NCBI GenBank assembly: GCA_021813585.1
Contig: JAKAJV010000079.1
Location: 1-40,191, forward strand
Direction: 5' to 3'
Length of the DNA stretch: 40,191 bases
DNA from: Bacteroidota bacterium
GTDB lineage: Bacteria > Bacteroidota > Ignavibacteria > Ignavibacteriales > Ignavibacteriaceae
Part shown: positions 1 to 8,246 of the stretch, piece after piece
How positions within the stretch are numbered: position 1 is the first letter of the stretch
Layout of the letters: each line of letters begins with the position of its first letter
Notes under the pieces: model-generated
Told to the model about the DNA's origin: nothing
Databases searched by the model: none
Seen by the model: the letters and a program-made list of their open reading frames with translations, nothing else
Position numbers and translations under genes: made by a program

Positions 1-116
1 GAGTGTCATACCCGCGAAAGCGGGTATCCAAGATGCGAAAATATGATAAAAAATGGATTCCCACTTTCGTGGGAATGACAATGCAGACATCAAAATGTAT
101 TCCTGCGTAACATGAG
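1..116 (-). repeat. MITE-like inverted-repeat element, copy 1 (cut by window edge)
   Basis: This stretch matches the reverse complement of 7563-7678 with about three mismatches in 116 bases. It holds two perfect 8-bp hairpins. One is at 8-27 (arms ATACCCGC/GCGGGTAT, loop GAAA) and the other at 57-76 (arms ATTCCCAC/GTGGGAAT, loop TTTC). The right end, TGCGTAACATGAG at 104-116, is the element's terminal inverted repeat with one internal change from copy 2. It is followed by TTATTTA at 117-123, the reverse complement of the putative target duplication of copy 2. The other 27 bases of the element lie outside the window. There is no coding capacity. It lies just beyond the 3' end of the DUF4340-like gene and could also act in transcription termination, which is inference. 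Confidence 0.85.
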
Positions 117-162
117 TTATTTAAACTTAAGTTAGCCGGAATATTATAAGCAAGAAAATTAT

Positions 163-1098
163 TTAATTCTTAATAAAGCTTTCTTTGCCTACGTAAATTC
201 TTTTCCAGAAATCGGCTTTCTTCCCGTCAAAATAAGTATTGGGGAACTGGGTGGAATTTATCGCAATGTCGGAAGTATCGGCAAAGGCCGAAACGGTAAT
301 CGCTCCCAGCGAAGACGTTTGAATGGTCAGCGTATACTTCGACTTTGCTAAAAGAGAATTAGCCGGATCGTCGATAAAGTTTGGGTCCGTAATCTGAGAA
401 AGGGTATTGATATAATTTGCTACCTTGGCTGAGTCGGCCTTTTGGCCGTTTATCTCCCAATTATTTTTTACCTTAACAAGCTGGTAAGAACTATCTGCCG
501 GGTAAATGAACGACAATTTATTCCAGTTAGCCGGATTATCGTTTATTACCCTGTCGTCCCTAAAATAATTCGCATCATGGTTGAATTCGTAGCTCATAAA
601 GCCCATCACCTCGTACACATTATCGTCATCGGCTACACGTACGTATGTGGACATGCTTCTCGGCTGCTGAAATGTAAATTTACCTATAGTCATATCCAGC
701 GCGTTTTTATTCCCTTCATAAACTTTTATTCTGGTTCCCGTTGTATCCACCTGGAAGTCATGCCATTTATCGCTGCTCTGCGCGGCTACCCCTATCGTCT
801 TAAAAGCCAAAAGCTGTGTAAACAATTCCTGAATTTTAGGACGCGGCACCGGCGCTGTTTTCCCGTCTGCCAGTTTAACTTTCCAATCGTTACCTTCCTT
901 GTAGATTCTAACTTCTTTATGGTTGGTAGCCCTGGGATAAATATCGATCGACGTTACCTTCGAAGTATCGATATTTACAAGCGTACTCCTAAATGATCTT
1001 TCACCGTTCTTGGAATCGTTAATCATAAAGATAACAACAACGGCCAGCAGTACGATGAATACAATAATCAGAGTTTTATTGGATAGCTTGTTAACCAT
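163..1098 (-). CDS. DUF4340-like membrane-anchored protein of the Gld-type ABC module
   Basis: A 311-residue protein with one N-terminal membrane segment at about residues 8-26 and an otherwise soluble, probably periplasmic, beta-rich body. Sequence style and position match the DUF4340 family, which is commonly encoded just after the GldG-like (ABC_transp_aux) component of this transporter type. It starts with ATG and overlaps the end of the GldG-like gene by 8 bases, so translation is probably coupled. It is the last gene of a four-gene minus-strand operon (4284 to 163). The biochemical role is unknown; by context it assists the ABC complex on the outer face of the inner membrane. Family assignment is from recognition, not a search. 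Confidence 0.8.
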   Translation of the reverse strand: MVNKLSNKTLIIVFIVLLAVVVIFMINDSKNGERSFRSTLVNIDTSKVTSIDIYPRATNHKEVRIYKEGNDWKVKLADGKTAPVPRPKIQELFTQLLAFKTIGVAAQSSDKWHDFQVDTTGTRIKVYEGNKNALDMTIGKFTFQQPRSMSTYVRVADDDNVYEVMGFMSYEFNHDANYFRDDRVINDNPANWNKLSFIYPADSSYQLVKVKNNWEINGQKADSAKVANYINTLSQITDPNFIDDPANSLLAKSKYTLTIQTSSLGAITVSAFADTSDIAINSTQFPNTYFDGKKADFWKRIYVGKESFIKN

Positions 1099-2617
1099 AT
1101 GTCTCGTTCATCCATTTGTTTCTTAATTTTCTTCGATATTGATAGCGTATTATGCCGAAGCCGATGATTAGAAATAAAGGTACTATAAAGTTCAAGTATT
1201 TTACCAGTGTCTTCGTCCCTTCGGTTATATCGGCATTAAGCGGTCTGGACGTAATGCCTTTGGTCCTTAAAGCTATCAAGCCGGTATCGTCGGAAAGCCA
1301 GTCGATTGCATTAGCCATTAAGTTTACGTTATCGGGATTAAGCTTCTGCGCACTCTGCCCGGCTCCGTTGGTAGCAAAATCTCCGTCTCCGAAAACAACC
1401 ATTTTGGAATAAACGCCGCCCTCAATTTTACCATCAACTGCAACTGCAACCGGCAAGTTGGAGACCGGGAAATCGCTTGCAGACCATTGTCTCGATACAT
1501 CGAAATAAACCGGCGGCCGCTGTATACCCGCCCGCTGCGAAGTTGAGGCCAGCGTAACTATGTGAATCGAGCTGTCCGTTGCTGAATATTTTATCGGGCT
1601 GCAGAAAGGCATCATAACCGATTCGATTCCCTTCGTAATCGGATGGTCGGCAAAGGTTGTAATAACCGGCAGGTAAGGAAACCTTACCGGGGTATTCATT
1701 ACAAACATGCCCTGCTGCTGCCTTACCATTATGTTGCCGCAATTTGCATCTACAATAAAACCGTCTTCAACTGTTATCCCTTTCTTTTCAAGCCAGGTGT
1801 TTAAACCGGTATAAAGGCTGGAGCCGGTAGCTTTGGACAGATCGCCTTTAACTCTGTTCAATGCAATCAAAATTCTTCCTCCGCGCGATAGAAAATTATC
1901 CAGCTGTGCAAGATGCGCATCGGACATAGTGTCCGAAGGCGCTATTATTACCAGTGTTTTGTATTCATCCGGAATCGCGCCGGTTGAATCATTAAAATTA
2001 AACGGACTCACGTCGTATAAAACCGATAGCTGCTCGTCAAGCTGGGGCAGCTCTGAGAGCGAAGGCTCGCCGTCACCTTGAAGAAATGCGATCTTCGGCT
2101 TGTTCTGGATAGACAATTTTTTAATGGTCGATGATAATGCATACTCCATTGCAGAGCCCGGCTGAATGAAAGGGATCTTCTCCGTTCTACCTTCATATTG
2201 AAGAACAGCGCCCAGGTAAGCCCGCTGCTGCTTCATCTGATCGCGTTCGCGAACGTTAATTACAATCGGCTGTATACCGGCCTCCTGTGCCTGAATTTCC
2301 TTTTCCCTGTTCTCGTTCGGATTGGTAAATTGATATACTACTTTGCCGCCGGATGCATTGCTGTATTCAATCAGCATATCTTTAAAATCATTTCTTACCC
2401 GTGCTATATCCGGAGGAAGATTTTCTGAGAAATAAGCAGTAACTGTTACAGGTGCCGTTAGCTTGTTTAATATATCCTTCGTCGCTTTGCTTAAAGTATA
2501 TTGATGCCCTTCGGTAAAATCCAGTCTTACAAAAAAACGGTCGGCTACAATATTCAAGAGCAGGAGTATTCCGAAAAGCAGGGCAACTGTGGTTATAATT
2601 TTTTTCTTAGTCAGCAT
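1091..2617 (-). CDS. GldG-like ABC transporter auxiliary protein
   Basis: A 508-residue protein with a signal-anchor helix at about residues 8-26, a large extracytoplasmic body, and a C-terminal membrane helix at about residues 474-492 followed by a basic tail. This bitopic layout and the order ATPase, permease, this gene match GldG (ABC_transp_aux family) of the gliding-associated ABC transporter in Bacteroidota. The body includes a stretch resembling the DUF4350-like part of GldG, with text such as GDGEPSLSELPQLDE. The gene begins 3 bases after the permease stop, so the two are co-transcribed. Homologues occur in non-gliding bacteria, so gliding is not implied. Confidence 0.85.
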   Translation of the reverse strand: MLTKKKIITTVALLFGILLLLNIVADRFFVRLDFTEGHQYTLSKATKDILNKLTAPVTVTAYFSENLPPDIARVRNDFKDMLIEYSNASGGKVVYQFTNPNENREKEIQAQEAGIQPIVINVRERDQMKQQRAYLGAVLQYEGRTEKIPFIQPGSAMEYALSSTIKKLSIQNKPKIAFLQGDGEPSLSELPQLDEQLSVLYDVSPFNFNDSTGAIPDEYKTLVIIAPSDTMSDAHLAQLDNFLSRGGRILIALNRVKGDLSKATGSSLYTGLNTWLEKKGITVEDGFIVDANCGNIMVRQQQGMFVMNTPVRFPYLPVITTFADHPITKGIESVMMPFCSPIKYSATDSSIHIVTLASTSQRAGIQRPPVYFDVSRQWSASDFPVSNLPVAVAVDGKIEGGVYSKMVVFGDGDFATNGAGQSAQKLNPDNVNLMANAIDWLSDDTGLIALRTKGITSRPLNADITEGTKTLVKYLNFIVPLFLIIGFGIIRYQYRRKLRNKWMNETYG

Positions 2618-2620
2618 AAA

Positions 2621-3346
2621 TTAATCTACAATGTTTCTTTTAGAAAGTGATGTCTCGGCCAGGGTTAAGCCGAATACTGTAATACTTAAAAAGAAAATAA
2701 CGTCCTTTGAATCTACCACTCCTCTGGAGATGGAATCGAAATGAGTTGAAAGGCTCATGTAACTTAGAATTTCACCGATGGTCCCGGTAAAGTCGCTTGA
2801 TAGCACGTTAAAGATTATAAGGAAAAAAACACCGATAAAAAGTGAGAGAAGGAATGCAACAATCTGGTTGCTTGTAATGCTGCTGGCAAAAAGCCCGATG
2901 CTTATATACGTCATGCTCATTAGTATAAGTCCTAGATAGCCGCACCAGACGGCGCCGTGGTCGATCGGCCCCATAGCCCAAACGCTTATGTAGTAGGGCA
3001 GGGTAAGCAGAAGTGCTATCCCGATAAGCATTAAGCAGGCTAGAAATTTCCCAAGGATTACCTGCCAGTCGGTTACTGCTTTGGTAAGCAGAAGCTCAAT
3101 TGTTCCGCTCTTGTTCTCCTCGGCCAGCATTCGCATGGTAAGCGCCGGAATAAAGAAGAACAAGGTCCAGTACGCAACTGAGAAGAAAGGCTGAAGTGTA
3201 GCCTGTCCGATGAAAAATATATCCGAACCGGAAATCCAGGTAAAAAATCCGCTAAGCGCCAGGAAGACTACAATTAAAATGTAAGCAGTTAAAGAATCGA
3301 AGAATGATTTTAATTCGCGGACTGCTATTATCCAAATTTTATTCAT
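2621..3346 (-). CDS. ABC transporter permease, GldF-like
   Basis: A 241-residue integral membrane protein with about six hydrophobic segments. The first follows the opening MNKIWIIAVRELKSFFDS, typical of ABC-2 permeases that begin with a cytoplasmic amphipathic helix. A charged loop containing the motif MRMLAEENKSGTIELLLTKAV is diagnostic of the GldF/ABC-2 type. It lies 5 bases after the ATPase gene and 3 bases before the GldG-like gene, so the three form one transporter. It should form the channel half of the complex. The substrate is unknown. Confidence 0.87.
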   Translation of the reverse strand: MNKIWIIAVRELKSFFDSLTAYILIVVFLALSGFFTWISGSDIFFIGQATLQPFFSVAYWTLFFFIPALTMRMLAEENKSGTIELLLTKAVTDWQVILGKFLACLMLIGIALLLTLPYYISVWAMGPIDHGAVWCGYLGLILMSMTYISIGLFASSITSNQIVAFLLSLFIGVFFLIIFNVLSSDFTGTIGEILSYMSLSTHFDSISRGVVDSKDVIFFLSITVFGLTLAETSLSKRNIVD

Positions 3347-3351
3347 ATTGT

Positions 3352-4284
3352 TTAATTGGTTGTTAGTTCTCTAAAAATATCTTCAAGTTTGGTTTCAATC
3401 GGGGTCATCTCCGTCATCACCCAGTTTTTTTGAACGCAAAGCTGAAAGATGCTGCGGCGTGAAGATTTTCCCTCCCTGCTCTGTATAAGGAATGTCCCGT
3501 CTTCATTAAGAACCGGATCTACCATAAGAACCGTATCCAGGGACTGCAGTAAAGATATAACACTGTCCCTGCTGCCGTAATCGGCAAACTGCACGCGAAG
3601 CATTTCATTGCCCTGCGCCTGCTTTCTTAAAGTTTCGGGGGTGCCGTCGGCAACAATCTTTCCTTCATTTATTATTAATATCCTATCGCAGGTAGCCTCA
3701 ACCTCGGGTAAAATATGGGTGCTTAGGATTACCGTTTTTTCCTTGCCGAGATGCCTTATCAATTTTCTAATCTCAATAATCTGGTTCGGGTCTAGGCCGG
3801 TTGTAGGCTCATCAAGAATTAAAATCTCCGGATCGTTTATCATGGCCTGGGCAAGCCCAACACGCTGCCTATAGCCTTTGGAAAGCTCGCCTATCTTCTT
3901 ATGCTTCTCAATATTCAAGCCGCAGACATGAATCATTTCAACAATCTTATCCTGGATTTTAGCCTTCGAAATCCCCTGCAGCTCGCCTACAAACTCGAGG
4001 TAATCAATTACGTTCATGTCGTAATAAAGCGGATTGTTCTCCGGAAGGTATCCAATCTTCTTCTTTATTTCTTCAGGATTATCGTGGATTGAAAAATTAT
4101 TTACCCGTACATCACCCTTAGTCGGAGCCATAAAGCATGTAATAATTTTCATTGTGGTTGTTTTGCCGGCACCATTAGGACCGAGGAACCCCAGAATCTC
4201 ACCGGTATTTACTTGAAAAGAAATATCATTGACTGCATTTTGCTGGCCGTATGTCTTGGTAAGGTTTTCTACTACAATGCTCAT
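3352..4284 (-). CDS. ABC transporter ATP-binding protein, GldA-like
   Basis: A 310-residue ATPase. Walker A GPNGAGKTT is at 35-43, the ABC signature LSKGYRQR at 134-141, and Walker B ILILDEP at 154-160, followed by the D-loop TTGLDP and a switch His in LSTHILPEVE. The roughly 90-residue C-terminal extension beyond the nucleotide-binding domain is usual for GldA and other ABC-2 exporters. It is the first gene of the operon; the ATG start has only weak upstream ribosome-binding complementarity. It powers the GldF/GldG-like partners encoded directly downstream. The transported substrate cannot be told from sequence. Confidence 0.9.
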   Translation of the reverse strand: MSIVVENLTKTYGQQNAVNDISFQVNTGEILGFLGPNGAGKTTTMKIITCFMAPTKGDVRVNNFSIHDNPEEIKKKIGYLPENNPLYYDMNVIDYLEFVGELQGISKAKIQDKIVEMIHVCGLNIEKHKKIGELSKGYRQRVGLAQAMINDPEILILDEPTTGLDPNQIIEIRKLIRHLGKEKTVILSTHILPEVEATCDRILIINEGKIVADGTPETLRKQAQGNEMLRVQFADYGSRDSVISLLQSLDTVLMVDPVLNEDGTFLIQSREGKSSRRSIFQLCVQKNWVMTEMTPIETKLEDIFRELTTN

Positions 4285-4404
4285 AATATGTTTTAAGCAA
4301 TTTGAATTTAAAATAGAGTTGTGTTCAAACTTAGTTAATTAAATTATATGCCCATGTGATAAGAACAATAATTGAATTTTTTCAATTTAGAATGTTTTGA
4401 CGAT

Positions 4405-4421
4405 AACATTTTTAAAATGTT
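4405..4421. other. 17-bp near-perfect dyad between nagA and the ABC operon
   Basis: The sequence AACATTTTTAAAATGTT has 8-bp arms around one central base. It lies about 20 bases after the nagA stop and upstream of the ABC ATPase gene. It could be a weak hairpin at the nagA 3' end or an operator for the ABC operon. It has no T-tract of terminator quality on the minus strand, so the role is open. The rest of 4285-4441 is AT-rich with nothing else recognised. Confidence 0.4.
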
Positions 4422-4441
4422 CCCCGCTTGTAAAAAGATTT

Positions 4442-5602
4442 TTATTTTTTATAAACAACCGCACCGTTTATTATGGTTAAATAAACCGAATGATCTTCAT
4501 TTAGAATTACAATATCGGCGTCCTTTCCCGGATCGAGCGAGCCTTTCCTATCGTAAATTCCCAAAAGCTTGGCGGGATTTTTTGTAACCGAGTTTATTGC
4601 AGTCTCCATAGAGCAGCCGGTAAACTTCATAAACTGGAACGCAATATTCCCCAGGCTCATTGTCGAGCCGATTAAAGTTCCGTCTAAGTAACGCGCTGCC
4701 CCCTTCTTCGATTCATATTTTCTGCCGTTATACTTATAAATGCCGTCCGGTAATCCTATCCCGTGCATGCCGTCGGTTATACAAATGCATCTATCGCCGC
4801 CCACCAGCCTGTAAACCAAATTCACTATGCTCGGGTGCAGGTGGTGCCCGTCGCTTATAATTTGCACCGAGACATTTTTACTTTCGAATATAGCCGCCAG
4901 AGGCCCGGGTTCCCGGTGATGCAGCGGCGGCATTGCATTAAAGATATGTGTAACATGATTTATTCCGGCCTGGAAGCCTTTAATTGTCTCTTCATAATTT
5001 GCATCCGAATGTGCGAAGGATGCGACGACACCCCGCTTAACAAGTTTTTTTATAATTTCCAGACTTCCGGGTATTTCCGGTGCAATCGTCATCATCTTAA
5101 GCGCGCTGCCGGCGGCTTTAAATATTTCGTTCAGTCCTTCCTGCGTCGGTGCATAAATAGCATCAGGTGCCAGTCCGCCTTTTTTCTTTATGTTGATGAA
5201 AGGGCCTTCTAGGTGGATTCCCAGCAGAACGGCACCGCCGGTATTTTTATAGGCGAATTTCTTCATCAGCTTTAGATGTGAATTTCCATCCCCGGGCTTT
5301 ACTACCGTTGTTCCCAGGTAGGATGTTGTACCTACGCTTGCCAGTGTTTTTGATATTGCAATCAGCGCCTCGGGAGTATTATCCAAAACATCTGCGCCGC
5401 CCGCGCCTTGAATATGCACATCGATGAATCCCGGAGCCGCCGTTCTGCCCTCAGCATCGATAACATTTTTAAAGGCGGTACGTCCTGCGGCTTTGCCTAC
5501 ACTTTTAATTCTTCCGTTAGAGATAACAATATCGGCAGGTTTACCTTTCGAGGCTTTGTTGTATAGTCTGCAATTTTTAATTATCAGCTCGCTGCTGTTC
5601 AT
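4442..5602 (-). CDS. nagA: N-acetylglucosamine-6-phosphate deacetylase
   Basis: A 386-residue amidohydrolase of normal NagA length. It removes acetate from N-acetylglucosamine-6-phosphate in amino-sugar and cell-wall recycling. Visible landmarks are PGFIDVHIQGAGG at 57-69, HLEGPF at 130-135 (metal-binding Glu), AHSD with His198, VTHIFNAM with His219, the substrate loop DGHHLHP at 251-257, and catalytic Asp277 in ITDGM. The first metal motif reads HIQ rather than HIH, which suggests the single-metal form seen in E. coli NagA; that is inference. The ATG start has AGGAA upstream. It appears monocistronic here; nagB is not in the window, but a ROK sugar kinase lies at 10856-11818. Confidence 0.93.
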   Translation of the reverse strand: MNSSELIIKNCRLYNKASKGKPADIVISNGRIKSVGKAAGRTAFKNVIDAEGRTAAPGFIDVHIQGAGGADVLDNTPEALIAISKTLASVGTTSYLGTTVVKPGDGNSHLKLMKKFAYKNTGGAVLLGIHLEGPFINIKKKGGLAPDAIYAPTQEGLNEIFKAAGSALKMMTIAPEIPGSLEIIKKLVKRGVVASFAHSDANYEETIKGFQAGINHVTHIFNAMPPLHHREPGPLAAIFESKNVSVQIISDGHHLHPSIVNLVYRLVGGDRCICITDGMHGIGLPDGIYKYNGRKYESKKGAARYLDGTLIGSTMSLGNIAFQFMKFTGCSMETAINSVTKNPAKLLGIYDRKGSLDPGKDADIVILNEDHSVYLTIINGAVVYKK

Positions 5603-5724
5603 CTTCAGTTCCTTTTAGGTTTATTTCGTCCTCAAGTAACATAAAAATTTAATTGATCAATTCAATAATATCATAATTAGTATCAACGTCAACCATAAAT
5701 TGACGTAATTTTTTTAAATAATTT

Positions 5725-5752
5725 TTGTTGGTAAAGAATTTTCTTTTATAGT
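5725..5752 (+). promoter_or_regulatory. Possible promoter of the APC permease
   Basis: TTGTTG at 5725-5730 and TATAGT at 5747-5752 are separated by 16 bases and lie about 43 bases before the permease start codon. The -10 match is good but the -35 match is poor. In this AT-rich stretch chance matches are common. Confidence 0.3.
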
Positions 5753-5794
5753 ATATTCACACCGATTTTTTAACAACTCAAAATTAACAACCTG

Positions 5795-7159
5795 ATGGAA
5801 AATAAATCTGGCGCACTTGATAGAAGCTTGGGGCTTTTACATGCAACAGCATCAAATATGGCAACGATGGTAGGCATCGGTCCCTTTATTACGATACCAT
5901 TAATTATTTCAACTATGGGCGGGCCGCAGGCAATGCTGGGCTGGGCGGTAGGAGCTATAATTGCTATTTCCGACGGGCAGGTGTGGGCTGAATTAAGCAC
6001 TGCCCTTCCCGGAGAAGGCGGGTCTTACATTTATCTAAGGGAAGCTTACAAAAGATATTTCGGCAAACTTATCGCCTTCCTGTTTATCTGGTCATTCCTG
6101 TTAAGCGGTCCGTTTGAAATTGCTTCCGGGATCGTCGGCATGATGGAATACCTTTCATTCATCTGGCCGTGGCTCTCCGGCGTAAATATTAGATTGATCG
6201 CATTTGCCGCCGGCATATTAACCATTATCCTCCACTACAAAAAGATTAAGTTTGTCGGCGTTGTAACGGTTGTTCTCTGGATTGTAATGCTAATTACTGT
6301 GGGAATAACAATTGTCGTAGGCATCATTCACTTTAAGCCTGCAGTCGCATTCGATTTTCCCAAAGGATGGTTTTCATTCTCTTGGGGATTTGTAATGGGC
6401 CTGGGCGGAGCCACCTTAATTGCGATGTACGATTTGATGGGCTACTATAACATCTGCTACGTAGAGGAGGAAGTGAAGAATCCCGGTTACGTTTTTCCCC
6501 GCGCAATTATCTGGTCGGTAATCGGCGTTACCATTCTTTACGCTGTTATGAACTTTTCAATTATCGGCGTTTTGCCCTGGCACGAAGTGGCAAAATCGCA
6601 TCATATCGTTTCGGACATCTTTAACGATTTTTACGGCAAAGTGCCGGCAGTAATTTTAACTCTGCTGGTTGCAATAACTGCTTACGGCTCCATCTACGCA
6701 CTAATGATGAGCTACTCTAGGCTTCCTTTTGCGGCCTCCAGAGACGGCTTCTTCTTCGGCTGGCTTAAGGCTGTTCACCCGCAGAAGCACTTCCCGCATT
6801 ACTCCCTGCTCTTAGTCGGGGGGATTACATGCGTCGCAAGCTTGTTCAACCTAGACTTTATAATTGCCGCAACCCTCTCAAGCAGAATCTTAATTCAATT
6901 TCTCGGTCAGATTGCGGGACTGACAATACTTAGAAAAGCAAGACCGGATATGAAGCGCCCTTTTAAGATGTGGCTTTATCCCTTGCCGTCTATTGTTGCA
7001 TTCATCGGCTTCAGCTTTATCTTTATTAGCTCCGGCATCGAGGCTATAAGCCTAGGGCTGGTTTGGCTTTTAACCGGAATCGTTTTCTTTATCTTCTGGG
7101 CAAAGAAAAATAATGAGTGGCCATTTAAGGCTAACAGCTTTGCCGGAACCGCAGCTTAA
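5795..7159 (+). CDS. APC-family amino acid permease
   Basis: A 454-residue polytopic protein with about twelve hydrophobic segments, normal for the amino acid-polyamine-organocation superfamily. The first helix carries the family's glycine-rich substrate-binding motif (MVGIGPFITIPLI, about residues 25-37). The conserved loop after helix 2 reads AELSTALPGEGGSYIYLREAY (about 65-85). It should import or exchange an amino acid or amine by proton or sodium coupling; the substrate cannot be named. It is transcribed alone and convergently with ytxJ. The two stop codons overlap in TTAA at 7156-7159. Confidence 0.88.
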   Translation: MENKSGALDRSLGLLHATASNMATMVGIGPFITIPLIISTMGGPQAMLGWAVGAIIAISDGQVWAELSTALPGEGGSYIYLREAYKRYFGKLIAFLFIWSFLLSGPFEIASGIVGMMEYLSFIWPWLSGVNIRLIAFAAGILTIILHYKKIKFVGVVTVVLWIVMLITVGITIVVGIIHFKPAVAFDFPKGWFSFSWGFVMGLGGATLIAMYDLMGYYNICYVEEEVKNPGYVFPRAIIWSVIGVTILYAVMNFSIIGVLPWHEVAKSHHIVSDIFNDFYGKVPAVILTLLVAITAYGSIYALMMSYSRLPFAASRDGFFFGWLKAVHPQKHFPHYSLLLVGGITCVASLFNLDFIIAATLSSRILIQFLGQIAGLTILRKARPDMKRPFKMWLYPLPSIVAFIGFSFIFISSGIEAISLGLVWLLTGIVFFIFWAKKNNEWPFKANSFAGTAA

Positions 7160-7512
7160 GGCTCTGCTTTTAACAGAGCGGTTAGCTTGGCCGGAGTAAT
7201 ATCATAATGGCTCGCATGCCATTTTACGCTGCCGTCCTTTGCCAGCCAGATGAGCTGCGGAGACTGATGCTTTACCTGCAGCTCTCCCGCAATGTGCTGG
7301 CTTAAAGGGCGCGAATCAATAACATTTATTTTAACGCATCTTACAGGCGTGTTTTCAGAAAGTGATGAGAACCATTCGCTAAAATCGTATTCCACCGAAT
7401 CGCTTATTCCGCAAACCGGGCTGTATTTAAATATGATTATTTCTGAAGAGCCTGTAGTTTTATTTTTAAGGCTTTCCCATTCTTCTATTTTTTCTATTTC
7501 TGTAATCTTCAT
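7156..7512 (-). CDS. ytxJ: YtxJ-type monothiol bacilliredoxin (DUF2847)
   Basis: A 118-residue thioredoxin-fold protein. The single-Cys site lies in KYSPVCGIS, at about residues 29-37 of the ATG-started protein. The family's hallmark C-terminal half is present: a DSRPLSQHIAGELQVKHQSPQ-like helix and cis-Pro region, then WHASHYDIT. YtxJ proteins are linked to bacillithiol redox chemistry, which is found in Firmicutes and in Bacteroidota/Chlorobiota. I chose ATG at 7512 over TTG at 7518, because GGAAA sits about ten bases upstream of the ATG. It is convergent with the permease and shares 4 bases with it. It is followed upstream by the inverted-repeat element at 7563-7705. Confidence 0.88.
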   Translation of the reverse strand: MKITEIEKIEEWESLKNKTTGSSEIIIFKYSPVCGISDSVEYDFSEWFSSLSENTPVRCVKINVIDSRPLSQHIAGELQVKHQSPQLIWLAKDGSVKWHASHYDITPAKLTALLKAEP

Positions 7513-7562
7513 TAACAAATTTCCGACTTATAACTAAAATTTACCGTTTCAAAAATAAATAA

Positions 7563-7705
7563 TTCAAGTTACGCAGGAATACATTTTGATGTCCGCATTG
7601 TCATTCCCACGAAAGTGGGAATCCATTTTTTATCATATTTTCGCATCTTGGATACCCGCTTTCGCGGGTATGACACTCAAGCTTTATAATTTTGCGTAAC
7701 TTGAG
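7563..7705 (+). mobile_element. MITE-like element, complete copy 2, with 7-bp flanking duplication
   Basis: A 143-bp element in inverse orientation to 1-116. Its ends are TTCAAGTTACGCA (7563-7575) and TGCGTAACTTGAG (7693-7705), which are inverted repeats matching at 12 of 13 positions. The seven bases TAAATAA occur directly outside both ends (7556-7562 and 7706-7712), as expected of a target-site duplication. Inside are the two 8-bp hairpins with GAAA-type loops described for copy 1. No open reading frame fits, so any transposase would act in trans. It lies between the ytxJ start and the NYN gene end, where its hairpins may also affect transcription. Confidence 0.8.
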
Positions 7706-7776
7706 TAAATAACTTTCACAATGAGCATATACAAAAAAATATCTCCCGCTTAAATTAAAAGCCCGGCGGAATAAGC

Positions 7777-8232
7777 TTACTTTGCATCAAAGAGCTTCTT
7801 AAACAGGTCTATGTCGTTAATCGAATCTATTTTCCTCTTCTCCTCGTCGTCGCTTTCAGTCTTAAATATTTGCTCTAAAAACTCCTCGCTGGAAGAAATG
7901 CTGCAGCCGCATACGCGGGCAAATTCTTTAAGGTTATTATCGGAAGAAACCAACGTAATGTTCTTTGGATTTTTGGCCGCTTCTATTTCCCTTTTAATCA
8001 TATCATCCGCAATGTTGTTTTCGCTGTATATTATTTTTGTCTTAAACGTCTTAATCGGGATATTGGCATAGCCGTCAAAATGCAGGGATACTTTTATTTT
8101 TTTCTCGCGGAAATATTCTTCAATCTTAAAGGCAATTTTTTCCCTCGGCGCCTGCCTGTCTTTCTTCAGCAGATCGTTAAGGCTTTTGCTCTTTCCGATA
8201 AGGTTGTTTCCGTCGATTATATAATGCTTCAT
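7777..8232 (-). CDS. NYN-domain (YacP/Rae1-like) RNA nuclease
   Basis: A 151-residue PIN-like NYN protein. It opens with the acidic-site motif IDGNNLIG (6-13). Next comes a strand ending HFDGYA (about 51-56), then SENNIADDMIKREIE (about 70-84) with the second acidic cluster, then LVSSDNNLKEFAR (about 94-106) with the third. This matches the YacP family; Bacillus Rae1 (YacP) is a ribosome-associated mRNA endonuclease. It starts 14 bases after the LptD-like gene stop and is therefore probably the last gene of the ROK-LptD-NYN run. Exact substrate is unknown. The C-terminal 30 residues are charged and likely helical. Confidence 0.85.
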   Translation of the reverse strand: MKHYIIDGNNLIGKSKSLNDLLKKDRQAPREKIAFKIEEYFREKKIKVSLHFDGYANIPIKTFKTKIIYSENNIADDMIKREIEAAKNPKNITLVSSDNNLKEFARVCGCSISSSEEFLEQIFKTESDDEEKRKIDSINDIDLFKKLFDAK

Positions 8233-8246
8233 TCAAAATATCTAAG

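Noticed and set aside
163-4284. Evidence that the organism glides
   Set aside because: GldA/F/G-like ABC modules also occur in non-gliding bacteria, and no gldK-N or sprA-type gene is in the window.
4763-5212. Plus-strand open frame of 149 residues
   Set aside because: It lies wholly opposite nagA, which has full motif support; the antisense translation shows no family pattern.
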